Source: an uncultured Ruminococcus sp. (lineage in GTDB: Bacteria > Bacillota > Clostridia > Oscillospirales > Acutalibacteraceae). From it: a stretch of DNA of 35,715 nt. The position numbers were made by a program, and so were the translations under genes. The stretch is from positions 1-35,715 of the forward strand of contig CADAYJ010000026.1 of NCBI GenBank assembly GCA_902792115.1. Reading direction: 5' to 3'. Positions within the stretch are counted from its first letter, which is position 1. The number at the start of each line of letters is the position of its first letter. This document shows positions 22,379 through 30,625 of this stretch, in pieces. The notes beneath the pieces are model-generated. The model made no database searches. It was given only the letters and a program-made list of their open reading frames with translations, and was not told the origin of the DNA.

Positions 22379-23611
22379 ATGAAACGATTAGCTGCTGTTA
22401 TCACGGCTGCGGCGCTGATGTTTACTGCGACGTCCTGCAGTATGATCGTCAAAAATGACGAGGAGCAGTTCGATTACCCCGTGACGGTGGGAAATCTTGT
22501 GATCTCGGAGGCTCCAAAGAACGTGGCAGTTCTGAGCGCAAATCTTGCTGATGTCGTGCTTGTCTGCGGCTACGAGGGAAGGCTCGCCGCAAGGGGAGAC
22601 GCCTGCGACCAGGGAGCATTGTCGATACTTCCTTCCGTCGGCTCGGCTGAAAGCCCCGACCTTCGCGGGCTTGAGGATCTCGGAGTGGATCTGATCCTCA
22701 CAGATGAGACGTTTGACGACGAAACGGAGGAGCATCTCGAAAAGCTCGGTATCCCTGCGCTGGTTATCAAGCCTGCGGAAAATACAGAGGCGCTGTCGAA
22801 GCTGTACAGCAATGTTGCCGCGTCGCTTGCAGGGCGTTACACCGGCAAGATGCAGGCTATGAAGGTCTTTGAGGAGCTTAAAAGCTCACTTGACACGATC
22901 AGAACGAACGCCGCGAGCGACAATATCGTCTCGACGACGTGCTATATCTACGATATCACCGAGGATCAGTGTACCGTGGCGTACGGCAAGGATTTTGCAA
23001 ACCAGCTCTTTGAGTATGCTGCGCTTACAAATATCACAGCCGCAGACGACGACGGTGTTGTCGGCATAGATACTCTCCTGAAGGGCAACCCCGACACGAT
23101 CTTCTGCGACAAGGGCGTTTACGAAAAGCTCGCCTCCAACAAGGATCTCAAATCGCTCCGCGCTTTGACGAAGGGTACAGTTTTCGAGCTGCCGAAGAGA
23201 TATCTTGAAATGCAGGGAGCTACCTGCCTCAGAACGGCGGACTTTATCGCCGCAAAGGGACATTCCGGCTATAAGCAGTCTCAGCAGTGGCCGGACGATC
23301 TCCAGGAGCAGAAGAAGGTCGAGTATGTAGCTCCGTTTGAGCCGCAGATCGACATTTACTACACCGTCGGCGAGAGCTACGAGCCGATCAAAGCCGTTGA
23401 GGAGCGCCTCATCGGTCTTGGGTATTTTGAGGGTACGGCTGACACTACGTACGGCGAAGACACAGCCGAGGCGATCAGCATCTTCCAGAGCGCAAACGGC
23501 CTCAGCGTAACGGGTATCGCCGATTACGCGACCTTGAAGCTGCTTCTTTCAAACGACGCTAAGTCGAGATCGGAAGCAGGCGAGGTAACCGTCGAGATCG
23601 AAGGAGAATAA
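22379..23611 (+). CDS. Lipoprotein: periplasmic-binding-protein-like domain plus peptidoglycan-binding domain
   Basis: A 410-residue protein; the ATG at 22,379 follows GGAGG by seven bases. A signal peptide ends at ATSC (C20), a plausible lipobox. Residues ~35-290 resemble the BtuF/FhuD-type solute-binding fold (PF01497): PVTVGNLVISEAPKNVAVLS, DLRGLEDLGVDLILTD and GIPALVIKP are the expected strands. Residues ~325-395 are a peptidoglycan-binding domain (PF01471): VEERLIGLGYFEG, then AISIFQSANGLSVTG. No ABC permease or ATPase is adjacent. I infer a cell-wall-anchored metal-, cobamide- or siderophore-binding protein; the ligand is unknown. A terminator follows. Confidence 0.85.
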   Translation: MKRLAAVITAAALMFTATSCSMIVKNDEEQFDYPVTVGNLVISEAPKNVAVLSANLADVVLVCGYEGRLAARGDACDQGALSILPSVGSAESPDLRGLEDLGVDLILTDETFDDETEEHLEKLGIPALVIKPAENTEALSKLYSNVAASLAGRYTGKMQAMKVFEELKSSLDTIRTNAASDNIVSTTCYIYDITEDQCTVAYGKDFANQLFEYAALTNITAADDDGVVGIDTLLKGNPDTIFCDKGVYEKLASNKDLKSLRALTKGTVFELPKRYLEMQGATCLRTADFIAAKGHSGYKQSQQWPDDLQEQKKVEYVAPFEPQIDIYYTVGESYEPIKAVEERLIGLGYFEGTADTTYGEDTAEAISIFQSANGLSVTGIADYATLKLLLSNDAKSRSEAGEVTVEIEGE

Positions 23612-23618
23612 TTTCTAA

Positions 23619-23647
23619 AGCGGACGCGAAATGCGCCCGCTTTTTTT
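23619..23647 (+). terminator. Terminator after the lipoprotein gene
   Basis: GCGGACGC and GCGCCCGC with loop GAAAT, followed by seven T. Confidence 0.9.
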
Positions 23648-23693
23648 GATTGAATTCAATTCCGGCTGATCTTCGACAAAAAACGAAAAAGGC

Positions 23694-23750
23694 TTGCTTT
23701 TTTCGACGAAATCTAATATAATAATGATAATAGGGGGTACTGCCCCTATT
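23694..23750 (+). promoter_or_regulatory. Promoter and leader hairpin of the dcw cluster
   Basis: TTGCTT (23694-23699) and TATAAT (23717-23722), spacer 17. The initial transcribed region holds a perfect 8-bp hairpin, AATAGGGG-GTACTG-CCCCTATT (23729-23750). No mraZ gene precedes rsmH, and no MraZ-type TGGGN repeats were seen. Confidence 0.6.
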
Positions 23751-23794
23751 GAGAATAATTGAGTATTACGCCGTTAATCGGCAAAATCGGATAA

Positions 23795-24763
23795 ATGAAC
23801 ATCATGGAAGAAAATGTAAACGGAAAAATTGAATTCGGGCATACGTCCGTCATGCTGACGGAGGCGGTTGACGGACTGAATGTAAAGCCCGGCGGCGTCT
23901 ACGTCGACGCAACGGCAGGCGGAGGCGGACATTCCTTCGAGATCGCCTCGCGGCTCGGCGGTTCCGGCAGGCTCGTCTGCATCGACCAGGATCCCGACGC
24001 GATCGCGGCCGCGTCGAAGCGCCTTGAACGCTTCGGCAATGTAACGCTCGTGCGCTCGAATTTCAGCAATATCAAAAGCGTTCTTTTTGACCTCGGCATT
24101 TCCGGGGTGGACGGAGTCCTGCTTGACCTCGGCGTCTCGTCGTGGCAGCTCGACGCCCCTCAGCGCGGCTTTTCGTATCACCACGACGCGCCTCTCGATA
24201 TGCGAATGAGCCAGGACGGCACCAGTGCGTACGACATCGTGAACGGCGCGGCGCCCGGTGAGCTTGTGAGGATCCTTTCCCTCTACGGCGAGGAAAAATT
24301 CGCGAAAAATATCGTCCGCGCGATAGTCAGGGCGAGGGAGCAGAAGCCCATTGAGACGACTTTCGAGCTTGCCGGGCTCGTTAAAGAGGCGTACCCTGCG
24401 AAGGCGCGCCAGAAGGGACACCCGGCAAGGAAGACGTTTCAGGCGGTGCGTATCGCTGTGAACCGCGAGCTGGACGTCCTTGAGGACGGTCTTCAGGGCG
24501 CGTTCGATTCGCTCGTGCCTGACGGCAGACTGTCCGTTATCACGTTCCATTCGCTCGAGGACAGGATCGTCAAGCGCACGATGAACGACTGGTGTACGGG
24601 CTGCACGTGTCCTCCCGATTTCCCTGTTTGCATCTGCGGCAAGAAGCCGAGAGCAGAGCTTGTCAACCGCAAGCCGATCACACCGAGCGAGGATGAGCTG
24701 GAGCACAACAACCGTTCGCGCAGTGCGAAGCTGCGTGTTTGCAGACGATTGGAAGCCCGGTAA
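23795..24763 (+). CDS. rsmH: 16S rRNA (cytosine-1402-N4)-methyltransferase RsmH
   Basis: A 322-residue methyltransferase; the ATG at 23,795 is kept, but the ATG at 23,804 is equally possible because neither has a clear ribosome site. The SAM-binding VDATAGGGGHS is at 37-47, and DGVLLDLGVSSWQLD and RKTFQAVRIAVN are family signatures. RsmH methylates C1402 in the decoding centre. It is the usual first gene of dcw clusters in Firmicutes lacking mraZ. Confidence 0.96.
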   Translation: MNIMEENVNGKIEFGHTSVMLTEAVDGLNVKPGGVYVDATAGGGGHSFEIASRLGGSGRLVCIDQDPDAIAAASKRLERFGNVTLVRSNFSNIKSVLFDLGISGVDGVLLDLGVSSWQLDAPQRGFSYHHDAPLDMRMSQDGTSAYDIVNGAAPGELVRILSLYGEEKFAKNIVRAIVRAREQKPIETTFELAGLVKEAYPAKARQKGHPARKTFQAVRIAVNRELDVLEDGLQGAFDSLVPDGRLSVITFHSLEDRIVKRTMNDWCTGCTCPPDFPVCICGKKPRAELVNRKPITPSEDELEHNNRSRSAKLRVCRRLEAR

Positions 24764-24851
24764 CACCAATAATATCCGGATTGTAATTACATTTGTGCAA
24801 AGTGCAGTAAAACCGAACATATATTTCGGCCAAGTTGTAATAAAATAATGT

Positions 24852-24880
24852 TTGGAAAAGTTACGATTTTGTAGTATAAT
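24852..24880 (+). promoter_or_regulatory. Promoter of the ftsL-like gene
   Basis: TTGGAA (24852-24857) and TATAAT (24875-24880), spacer 17, about 68 bases before the start codon. Confidence 0.7.
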
Positions 24881-24947
24881 ATATCCATGGGGTTTGTTTG
24901 AAAAACGCGGTGATGTTTTGTGCCGCGCGGAAGAATGAGGTGATGAA

Positions 24948-25457
24948 ATGGCATACATCGACGATAATTCAGCATACGACCTCTCTTTGTTTGAAGAGCC
25001 GGAGCAGCTGGAGTTTGATGAAGCCGTATCACAAGAGAATATTGTCTACGATCTCGACAAAGAGCGCAGACAGAGAAGATGGGCAAGCCTCAATCCGCTG
25101 GAGGCGCTCGGCTGCGCCGCGGCGTCGGTCATGGTCATTATCTCCGTTGCGGCTATCATTCACGGGCAGGCGCAGCTTACGGAGCTGAATCACCAGATCA
25201 CCTACGCGCAGAGAACGCTTACGGAGCTTTCAAGCACGTACACTCAGGTGCAGATGGCAGTAGAGAATAAGCTCGGTCCGTCCGTCGTTGAGGACTACGC
25301 AAAGAATGAGCTTGGCATGACAAAAACGGACGGAAGCCGCAAGGAGTTCATCAGCTTCTCGGAAGGAGACAAGGCGGTCGTTGCGGGAGCCGGTGAGAAG
25401 TCCATTTTTGAACGGCTTTATGACGCCTTCATGGAGGTCTGGAGCAGCGGTGAATGA
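24948..25457 (+). CDS. ftsL: FtsL-like cell division protein
   Basis: A 169-residue bitopic membrane protein. Residues 1-55 are acidic to polar cytoplasm, one transmembrane helix spans ~58-77 (AASVMVIISVAAII), and a coiled coil (TELNHQITYAQRTLTELSST) is followed by a short external segment (VEDYAKNELGM) as in FtsL/septum-initiator proteins. FtsL scaffolds the divisome core with FtsB and FtsQ. The position between rsmH and the PBP gene strongly supports the call, although sequence conservation in this family is low. Confidence 0.85.
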   Translation: MAYIDDNSAYDLSLFEEPEQLEFDEAVSQENIVYDLDKERRQRRWASLNPLEALGCAAASVMVIISVAAIIHGQAQLTELNHQITYAQRTLTELSSTYTQVQMAVENKLGPSVVEDYAKNELGMTKTDGSRKEFISFSEGDKAVVAGAGEKSIFERLYDAFMEVWSSGE

Positions 25458-25562
25458 GCCGCATATGAATAAACCCGCAGCGTCGGGTATATACATGAAA
25501 CATAACAGCAGTTTAGAAGAGGGTGGGGCGGTCGCTGTTCCACCCCCTTCTTATTAGAGTGA

Positions 25563-25579
25563 GCAATGACGATCATTGC
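25563..25579. promoter_or_regulatory. Perfect dyad upstream of the PBP gene
   Basis: GCAATGA-CGA-TCATTGC, 64 bases before the PBP start. It could be an operator or an RNA hairpin. A further imperfect hairpin (GAAGAGGGTGG with CCACCCCCTTC) lies 30 bases upstream without a T-tract. Confidence 0.4.
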
Positions 25580-25642
25580 GCGTCGCTTTGGCGATGTGAT
25601 GATCGTGCTGCTTCCGATACACCTCACGAAAGGAGCCTTTGA

Positions 25643-27904
25643 ATGGGCGACAATGTTCTTTCAAGTATACGAAAAAGAGCGAAGATCCTTCTTGCAATCA
25701 TTCTGATCCTCGGCTTCGGCTCGGTCATTCTGCGGCTTTTTTACTTGCAGATAATTCAGGGCAAGAAGCTGTCCGATCTCGCCGTCGATCAGCAGATGAA
25801 CGATACGACCGTGTCGGCGAAGCGCGGACCGATCCTCGACAGGAACGGCAACACGCTCGCAAGCTCGGCTAACGTGTGGAAGGTCGTTCTCGCGCCGATA
25901 TACTTTGAAAACGATTCAGACCGCCGAAAGGTCTCGGACGGGCTTGCGTCGATCCTCGGAATGAGAGCCGACGACATCATGGAGCTTGCAAAAAAGAGCG
26001 ATTCGTACTATCAGACCGTCAAGCGGCAGATCGAGAGCGACGAGCGCAATAAGGTGCTTGAATTCATAGAGCGCATCTCCAAGGAGAACCCGAAGCTCGG
26101 CAGCGTCATTGTACTGGAGGAGGACTTCAAGCGGTACTACCCGTACAACGACTTCGCGGCGTCCGTCATCGGCTTCACCGGCTCGGACGGTCAGGGGCTT
26201 TCCGGTATTGAATACCAGTACGACTCATACTTAACGGGCGTTCCCGGGCGCGTCGTCAGCGAGAACGACGGCTGGGGCGCGGCTATGCCGTTTGAATACG
26301 AGCAGAAGCAGGAGGCGCGCGACGGCAGCGCCGTAATGCTGACGATCGACGAGACGATCCAGCACTTTCTCGAGAAGCACCTGAAGCAGGGCATCATAGA
26401 CCACAAGGTCGCCGAGGGCGCCGTCGCGATCTGCCTCGACGTCAACACCTTCGAGGTGCTCGGCATGGCGACGGAGAACAGCTTCGATCTCAACAAGCCG
26501 TACGAGATCACGAACGAAGCGGCGAAGAGGGAGCTTGAAAAGCTCTCCGGAACGGCGAAGGAGGAGCGCGAGAGCGAGCTGCTCGCAAAGCAGTGGCGCA
26601 ACAAGGCGATCTCCGACAGCTACTACCCCGGCTCCGTTTACAAGGTTATCACAGCCTCCGCAGCGCTCGAGGAGGGCACGTCGAAGCTGTCAAGCACATA
26701 TTTCTGTACCGGTGAATACGTACCGTACGAGGGCGTTAAGCCGATCAGATGTCACAACGAGGCCGGCCACGGAACGCAGACGTTCGCGGAAGCGCTCTGC
26801 AACTCCTGCAACCCGGCGTTCATGCAGATAGGTGACGCGCTCGGATATGAAAAATACTGGGAATACTTCCAGTCCTTCGGCTTCAACTCTCAGACGGGCA
26901 TCGACCTGCCGGGCGAGGCAACGGGACTTTTCTTCCACCACGACGGCGAGCCTGAAGGCTCCATGTGGCCGACAGACCTTGCGATCGGCTCGTTCGGTCA
27001 GGGTATCACGGTAACGCCGATCGAGATGGTGTCGGCCGTTGCGGCTGTCGCGAACGGCGGAAAGCTGCTGAAGCCGTACCTCGTAAAGCAGATAATGGAC
27101 GCGGACGGAAACGTCGTCGAGACGACGGAGCCGACCGTGAAGCGTCAGATAATCTCCAAGGATACTGCCGACAACATGGCGGCGATCATGGAGAAGAACG
27201 CCACGGAGGGTACGGCAAAGAACGGCTACGTCGCAGGTTACAGGATCGCCGGCAAGACAGGTACGTCGGAGAAGATCGGTCAGAGCCGAAAGGCGAACGT
27301 CACAGACTATATCGCCTCTTACTGCGGCTTTGCCCCCGCGGACGATCCGCAGATCGCCGTTCTCGTATACTTTGACACGCCCGTCGGCGACGAATACTAC
27401 GGCTCGCAGGTCGCGGCTCCCGTCTTCGCGAGCATCATGTCGGAGATCTGCCCGTACCTCGGTATCGAGGCGCAGTACACCGACGAGGAGCTGAAATACG
27501 TAAGCACGACTGCGGATACGTACCTCTCGCTGACTGTTGATGAGGCGAAGGCAAAGGCGGAGAAGGACGGCTTCGAGCCGATCGTTTCCGGCGACGGCGA
27601 TGTTGTAGTCGCTCAGGTTCCGGAGGCAGGCTCTCAGATACCGCGCGGCGGCAGGATCGTACTCTACACCACGACGGACAGCACGAAGGAGACCGTCACA
27701 ATGCCGGACTTCGTCGGATATTCCGTCTCTGAGGTCAACGAGCTTGCGGCGGAGTGCAGTGTCAACGTCAGCTTCTCCGGCTCCGTCGATCAGGATAACG
27801 TATACGCTTACTCGCAGAGCATAGAGTCGGGCAGCCTCGTTGCTCCCGGAACGGTAGTCACCGTCTTCTTCGGAAACGACGACATCGACGACACAGTAAT
27901 GTAA
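25643..27904 (+). CDS. PASTA-domain class B penicillin-binding protein (SpoVD/FtsI type)
   Basis: A 753-residue transpeptidase with AAAGGAG upstream. One membrane helix lies at ~14-36. The dimerisation domain is ~55-215. The transpeptidase domain has S331-x-x-K334 (PGSVYKV), S388-x-N390 (CNSCNP) and K538-T-G (GKTGTSEK). Two C-terminal PASTA units follow (~630-690 and ~692-750). It cross-links septal peptidoglycan, partnered by FtsW. PASTA tails are common in sporulation SpoVD and in Firmicutes division PBPs, so septal versus spore function cannot be separated by sequence. No second PBP gene follows. Confidence 0.92.
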   Translation: MGDNVLSSIRKRAKILLAIILILGFGSVILRLFYLQIIQGKKLSDLAVDQQMNDTTVSAKRGPILDRNGNTLASSANVWKVVLAPIYFENDSDRRKVSDGLASILGMRADDIMELAKKSDSYYQTVKRQIESDERNKVLEFIERISKENPKLGSVIVLEEDFKRYYPYNDFAASVIGFTGSDGQGLSGIEYQYDSYLTGVPGRVVSENDGWGAAMPFEYEQKQEARDGSAVMLTIDETIQHFLEKHLKQGIIDHKVAEGAVAICLDVNTFEVLGMATENSFDLNKPYEITNEAAKRELEKLSGTAKEERESELLAKQWRNKAISDSYYPGSVYKVITASAALEEGTSKLSSTYFCTGEYVPYEGVKPIRCHNEAGHGTQTFAEALCNSCNPAFMQIGDALGYEKYWEYFQSFGFNSQTGIDLPGEATGLFFHHDGEPEGSMWPTDLAIGSFGQGITVTPIEMVSAVAAVANGGKLLKPYLVKQIMDADGNVVETTEPTVKRQIISKDTADNMAAIMEKNATEGTAKNGYVAGYRIAGKTGTSEKIGQSRKANVTDYIASYCGFAPADDPQIAVLVYFDTPVGDEYYGSQVAAPVFASIMSEICPYLGIEAQYTDEELKYVSTTADTYLSLTVDEAKAKAEKDGFEPIVSGDGDVVVAQVPEAGSQIPRGGRIVLYTTTDSTKETVTMPDFVGYSVSEVNELAAECSVNVSFSGSVDQDNVYAYSQSIESGSLVAPGTVVTVFFGNDDIDDTVM

Positions 27905-27918
27905 CAAAACAACAGGAT

Positions 27919-28043
27919 CCGGGGAAACACCGAGTGAATCATATCCTGCGGATTGAGCGCCAAGCCCGCCTGCGTATTTCGCCGATTTGCCGCGAAATAC
28001 GGCGGCGCAGCTCTGGAACCCGGTCTACTCAGTGCCTCCCCGG
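27919..28043. repeat. MITE-like dispersed repeat, copy C (full length, 125 bp)
   Basis: Terminal inverted repeats start CCGGGGAAACACCGAGTGAA and match the reverse complement of the right end at 15 of 20 positions. Inside, CGTATTTCG-N11-CGAAATACG forms a 9-bp stem. The left half aligns with copy B and the right half with copies A and D. There is no ORF. It lies between the PBP and mraY genes. Confidence 0.78.
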
Positions 28044-28075
28044 CAAAAATTCAGGAATAAAAAAGAGGGATACTT

Positions 28076-29095
28076 ATGACAACCGGAATTTGGTCTTTTG
28101 AAGCCGCACTGATCTCGTTTGTGGTTTCGTCACTCATCGGAAGCAAGCTCATTCCCTTCCTTGTAAAGGTGAAGTGCGGTCAGACGATAAAGGAGATCGG
28201 CCCTTCGTGGCACAAGAGCAAGCAGAACACCCCGACGATGGGCGGCGTGATGTTCATCGCCGGTACGCTCGCGGCGACGCTTGTGACGTGCGTCTGCTAC
28301 ATGATGGCGACGAAGGACTTCATGCTCAACAACCTGCGCGCGGCGAAGGTGATCGGAGGCTTTGCGATGGCTCTGCTCTTCGGCGCGATCGGCTTCGTTG
28401 ACGACTATATCTCGATCAAGAAGAAGCGCAACCTCGGACTCACGGCGGTACAGAAGCTCGTTCTCCAGTTCACGGCGGCGTTCCTCTATCTAATCGTAAT
28501 GCGTATCTTCGGCGAGGACACAAAGACGATCATTCCGTTCGTCGGTCCCGTAGATCTCGGAATTTTCTATTACCTTATCTCGGCGGTGTTCATCGTCGGT
28601 ATCGTAAATGCGGTCAATCTTACGGACGGCATAGACGGCCTCAACGGCTCCGTCACGATGTTCGTTGCAGCATTCTTCATGGTAATGGCAGGAGTAAGCT
28701 CCTTCCAGGGCATGAATATCTTCTGCGCGGCTCTCGCCGGCGGCTGCCTCGGCTTCCTGATCTGGAATTTTAACCCTGCGAAGATCTTTATGGGCGACAC
28801 AGGTTCGCTTTTCCTCGGCGGCGCAGTCTGTGCGGCTGCCTTTGCGCTCGACGTTCCGGTGCTTCTGATACCGCTCGGGATCGTGTACCTCGTCGAGATG
28901 TTCTCCGTTATCATGCAGGTCAGCTACTTCAAGCTCACTCACGGCAAGCGAATCTTTAAAATGACTCCGATCCACCACCACTTTGAGATGTGCGGCTGGA
29001 AGGAGGTCAAGATCGTTCTCGTGTTCAGCGCCGTTACGTTCCTCGCCGGGATCGGCTCCCTGCTGCTTTACCTCTTCGGCGTTATCGAGCTGTAA
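28076..29095 (+). CDS. mraY: Phospho-N-acetylmuramoyl-pentapeptide-transferase MraY
   Basis: A 339-residue integral membrane enzyme with about ten helices. It makes lipid I from UDP-MurNAc-pentapeptide and undecaprenyl phosphate. Signatures: TPTMGGVMFI, FVDDYISIKKK, NAVNLTDGIDGLNG, FMGDTGSLFLGG and TPIHHHFE. The usual murD between mraY and ftsW is absent. The start follows AAGAGGG by seven bases. Confidence 0.96.
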   Translation: MTTGIWSFEAALISFVVSSLIGSKLIPFLVKVKCGQTIKEIGPSWHKSKQNTPTMGGVMFIAGTLAATLVTCVCYMMATKDFMLNNLRAAKVIGGFAMALLFGAIGFVDDYISIKKKRNLGLTAVQKLVLQFTAAFLYLIVMRIFGEDTKTIIPFVGPVDLGIFYYLISAVFIVGIVNAVNLTDGIDGLNGSVTMFVAAFFMVMAGVSSFQGMNIFCAALAGGCLGFLIWNFNPAKIFMGDTGSLFLGGAVCAAAFALDVPVLLIPLGIVYLVEMFSVIMQVSYFKLTHGKRIFKMTPIHHHFEMCGWKEVKIVLVFSAVTFLAGIGSLLLYLFGVIEL

Positions 29096-29181
29096 AAGGC
29101 TGATATCACGCATATCAGGAACATTTTCCGGACGGCACTTCTCAAACTATTATATAACATTACATGAAAGGGGCGTACCCT

Positions 29182-30438
29182 GTGGCTCTGAAAATCCCGG
29201 ATAAGCTGAAAACGGCGTTCGGCAGCGCGAAAGCGGCGGTGCTGGACGGCGGCGCGGCGGCGGCTAACGCCTTTGACGAGGAAAAACTGAAAAGAAGGCG
29301 CAGAAAGACCTTCCGGCTGCTCTCGATCGGCAACGGCCTCGATATGCCGTTTCTGCTGCTCGTGCTCGCGGTGCTGATAGTCGGGCTTGTCATGATGTTT
29401 TCGGCGAGCTTTCCGGTCGCTTATTTCAGCAAGGACAGCAGCTATTACTTCATCAAGCGTCAGGTCATGTTTGCCGTCATCGGCGTTGCGATAATGTTCA
29501 TCGTTTCGTTCGTCGATTACCACCACTATCACAAATTCGCAGTTCCCGTCCTTCTCGGTGCGTGGCTGCTGATGGTGATCGTTATCCCTGCAAACTGGGG
29601 CTCCGACGATCCGCGCCGCTGGATCAACATAGGACCTATCAATATCCAGGTCTCCGAGATCTGCAAATTTGCGCTGATCCTTTTCATGGCGCACTGGAGC
29701 TCGCTTTACTACGACAAAATGAAGACGTTCAAGTTCGGCGTTGCGCCGGGGCTTGTGCTGCTTGTCGTCACGAGCTTTCTGCTCTACCTCGAGCCGCACT
29801 ACTCCGGTATCGTAATCTGCGGACTCATCATTGCGATAATGATGATGCTCGCGGGAGTTCCGTTCCGTTACTTCGCTGCGGCAGGCGTCGGCGGCGGTCT
29901 GCTCGTTTTCGTAATGGCGATCACGGGCAAGCTGACGTACGCGATGTCTCGTCTCGACGGCTGGGGGCAGGCGCTCGAATACACAACGGCTGAAATGTGG
30001 AACACGACGTGGCAGACGAGAAATTCACTCTACGCGATCGGCTCCGGCGGACTGTGGGGGCTTGGTCTCGGGCAGTCTCGCCAGAAATATATGTACCTCC
30101 CCGAGCCGCAGAACGACTTCGTTTTTGCGATCGTCTGCGAGGAGCTCGGCTTTTTAGGAGCGCTCGTGATACTCGTTATCTTCGGTATCCTCGTTTGGCG
30201 CGGCATAACGATCTGCCTTCGCGCCACCGATAAATTCGGTACACTGCTCGGCGTCGGTCTGATGGCTCAGATCGGACTTCAGGTCGTCCTCAATATTCTG
30301 GTTATCACAGACTGGCTCCCGAATACAGGTATCTCGCTTCCCTTCTTCAGCTACGGAGGCTCGTCGCTTCTGATGCTTCTGGCGCAGATGGGCATAGTTA
30401 TGAACATCTCGCGAAGCGCAGCGCTTGCAAAGAAATAA
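29182..30438 (+). CDS. ftsW: Lipid-linked peptidoglycan glycosyltransferase FtsW (SEDS)
   Basis: A 418-residue SEDS protein starting at GTG 29,182. The longer ATG at 29,164 is rejected because the ribosome site GAAAGGGG lies inside it and sits eight bases before the GTG. The basic cytoplasmic N-terminus (~1-50) precedes ~10 helices. The family blocks are LIVGLVMMFSAS, RRWINIGPINIQVSE and NTGISLPFFSYGGSS. It pairs with the PASTA PBP in septal wall synthesis. Confidence 0.94.
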   Translation: MALKIPDKLKTAFGSAKAAVLDGGAAAANAFDEEKLKRRRRKTFRLLSIGNGLDMPFLLLVLAVLIVGLVMMFSASFPVAYFSKDSSYYFIKRQVMFAVIGVAIMFIVSFVDYHHYHKFAVPVLLGAWLLMVIVIPANWGSDDPRRWINIGPINIQVSEICKFALILFMAHWSSLYYDKMKTFKFGVAPGLVLLVVTSFLLYLEPHYSGIVICGLIIAIMMMLAGVPFRYFAAAGVGGGLLVFVMAITGKLTYAMSRLDGWGQALEYTTAEMWNTTWQTRNSLYAIGSGGLWGLGLGQSRQKYMYLPEPQNDFVFAIVCEELGFLGALVILVIFGILVWRGITICLRATDKFGTLLGVGLMAQIGLQVVLNILVITDWLPNTGISLPFFSYGGSSLLMLLAQMGIVMNISRSAALAKK

Positions 30439-30625
30439 AATGTCTTTGAAAAACCGCTTCCTGTGTTTTCGGGATTTGAAGAAGAGTTTACCGGGAATAC
30501 AATACGACGAACAACAAATGAGGTTAATGCAGAATTCACACATACAAAGCGGAGCTTGCGAAGTTAAAGCAGGCGCATATGCTCACGGTGAATTTTCGGC
30601 ATCATAAATACAAAGGGTGAATAAT
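30439..30625. other. Gap between ftsW and murG
   Basis: 187 bases. One short open frame (about 55 residues from 30,440) has no family resemblance and no ribosome-binding site, so I do not call it. No promoter or terminator is clear. Confidence 0.5.

Noticed and set aside
23774..24958. Minus-strand frame opposite rsmH
   Set aside because: Shadow; the rsmH motifs are complete on the plus strand.
26690..27907. Minus-strand frame opposite the PBP gene
   Set aside because: Arg-rich shadow of the PBP; no independent support.
30425..30607. Small frame between ftsW and murG
   Set aside because: Overlaps the ftsW end, has no start signal and no resemblance to known short proteins.
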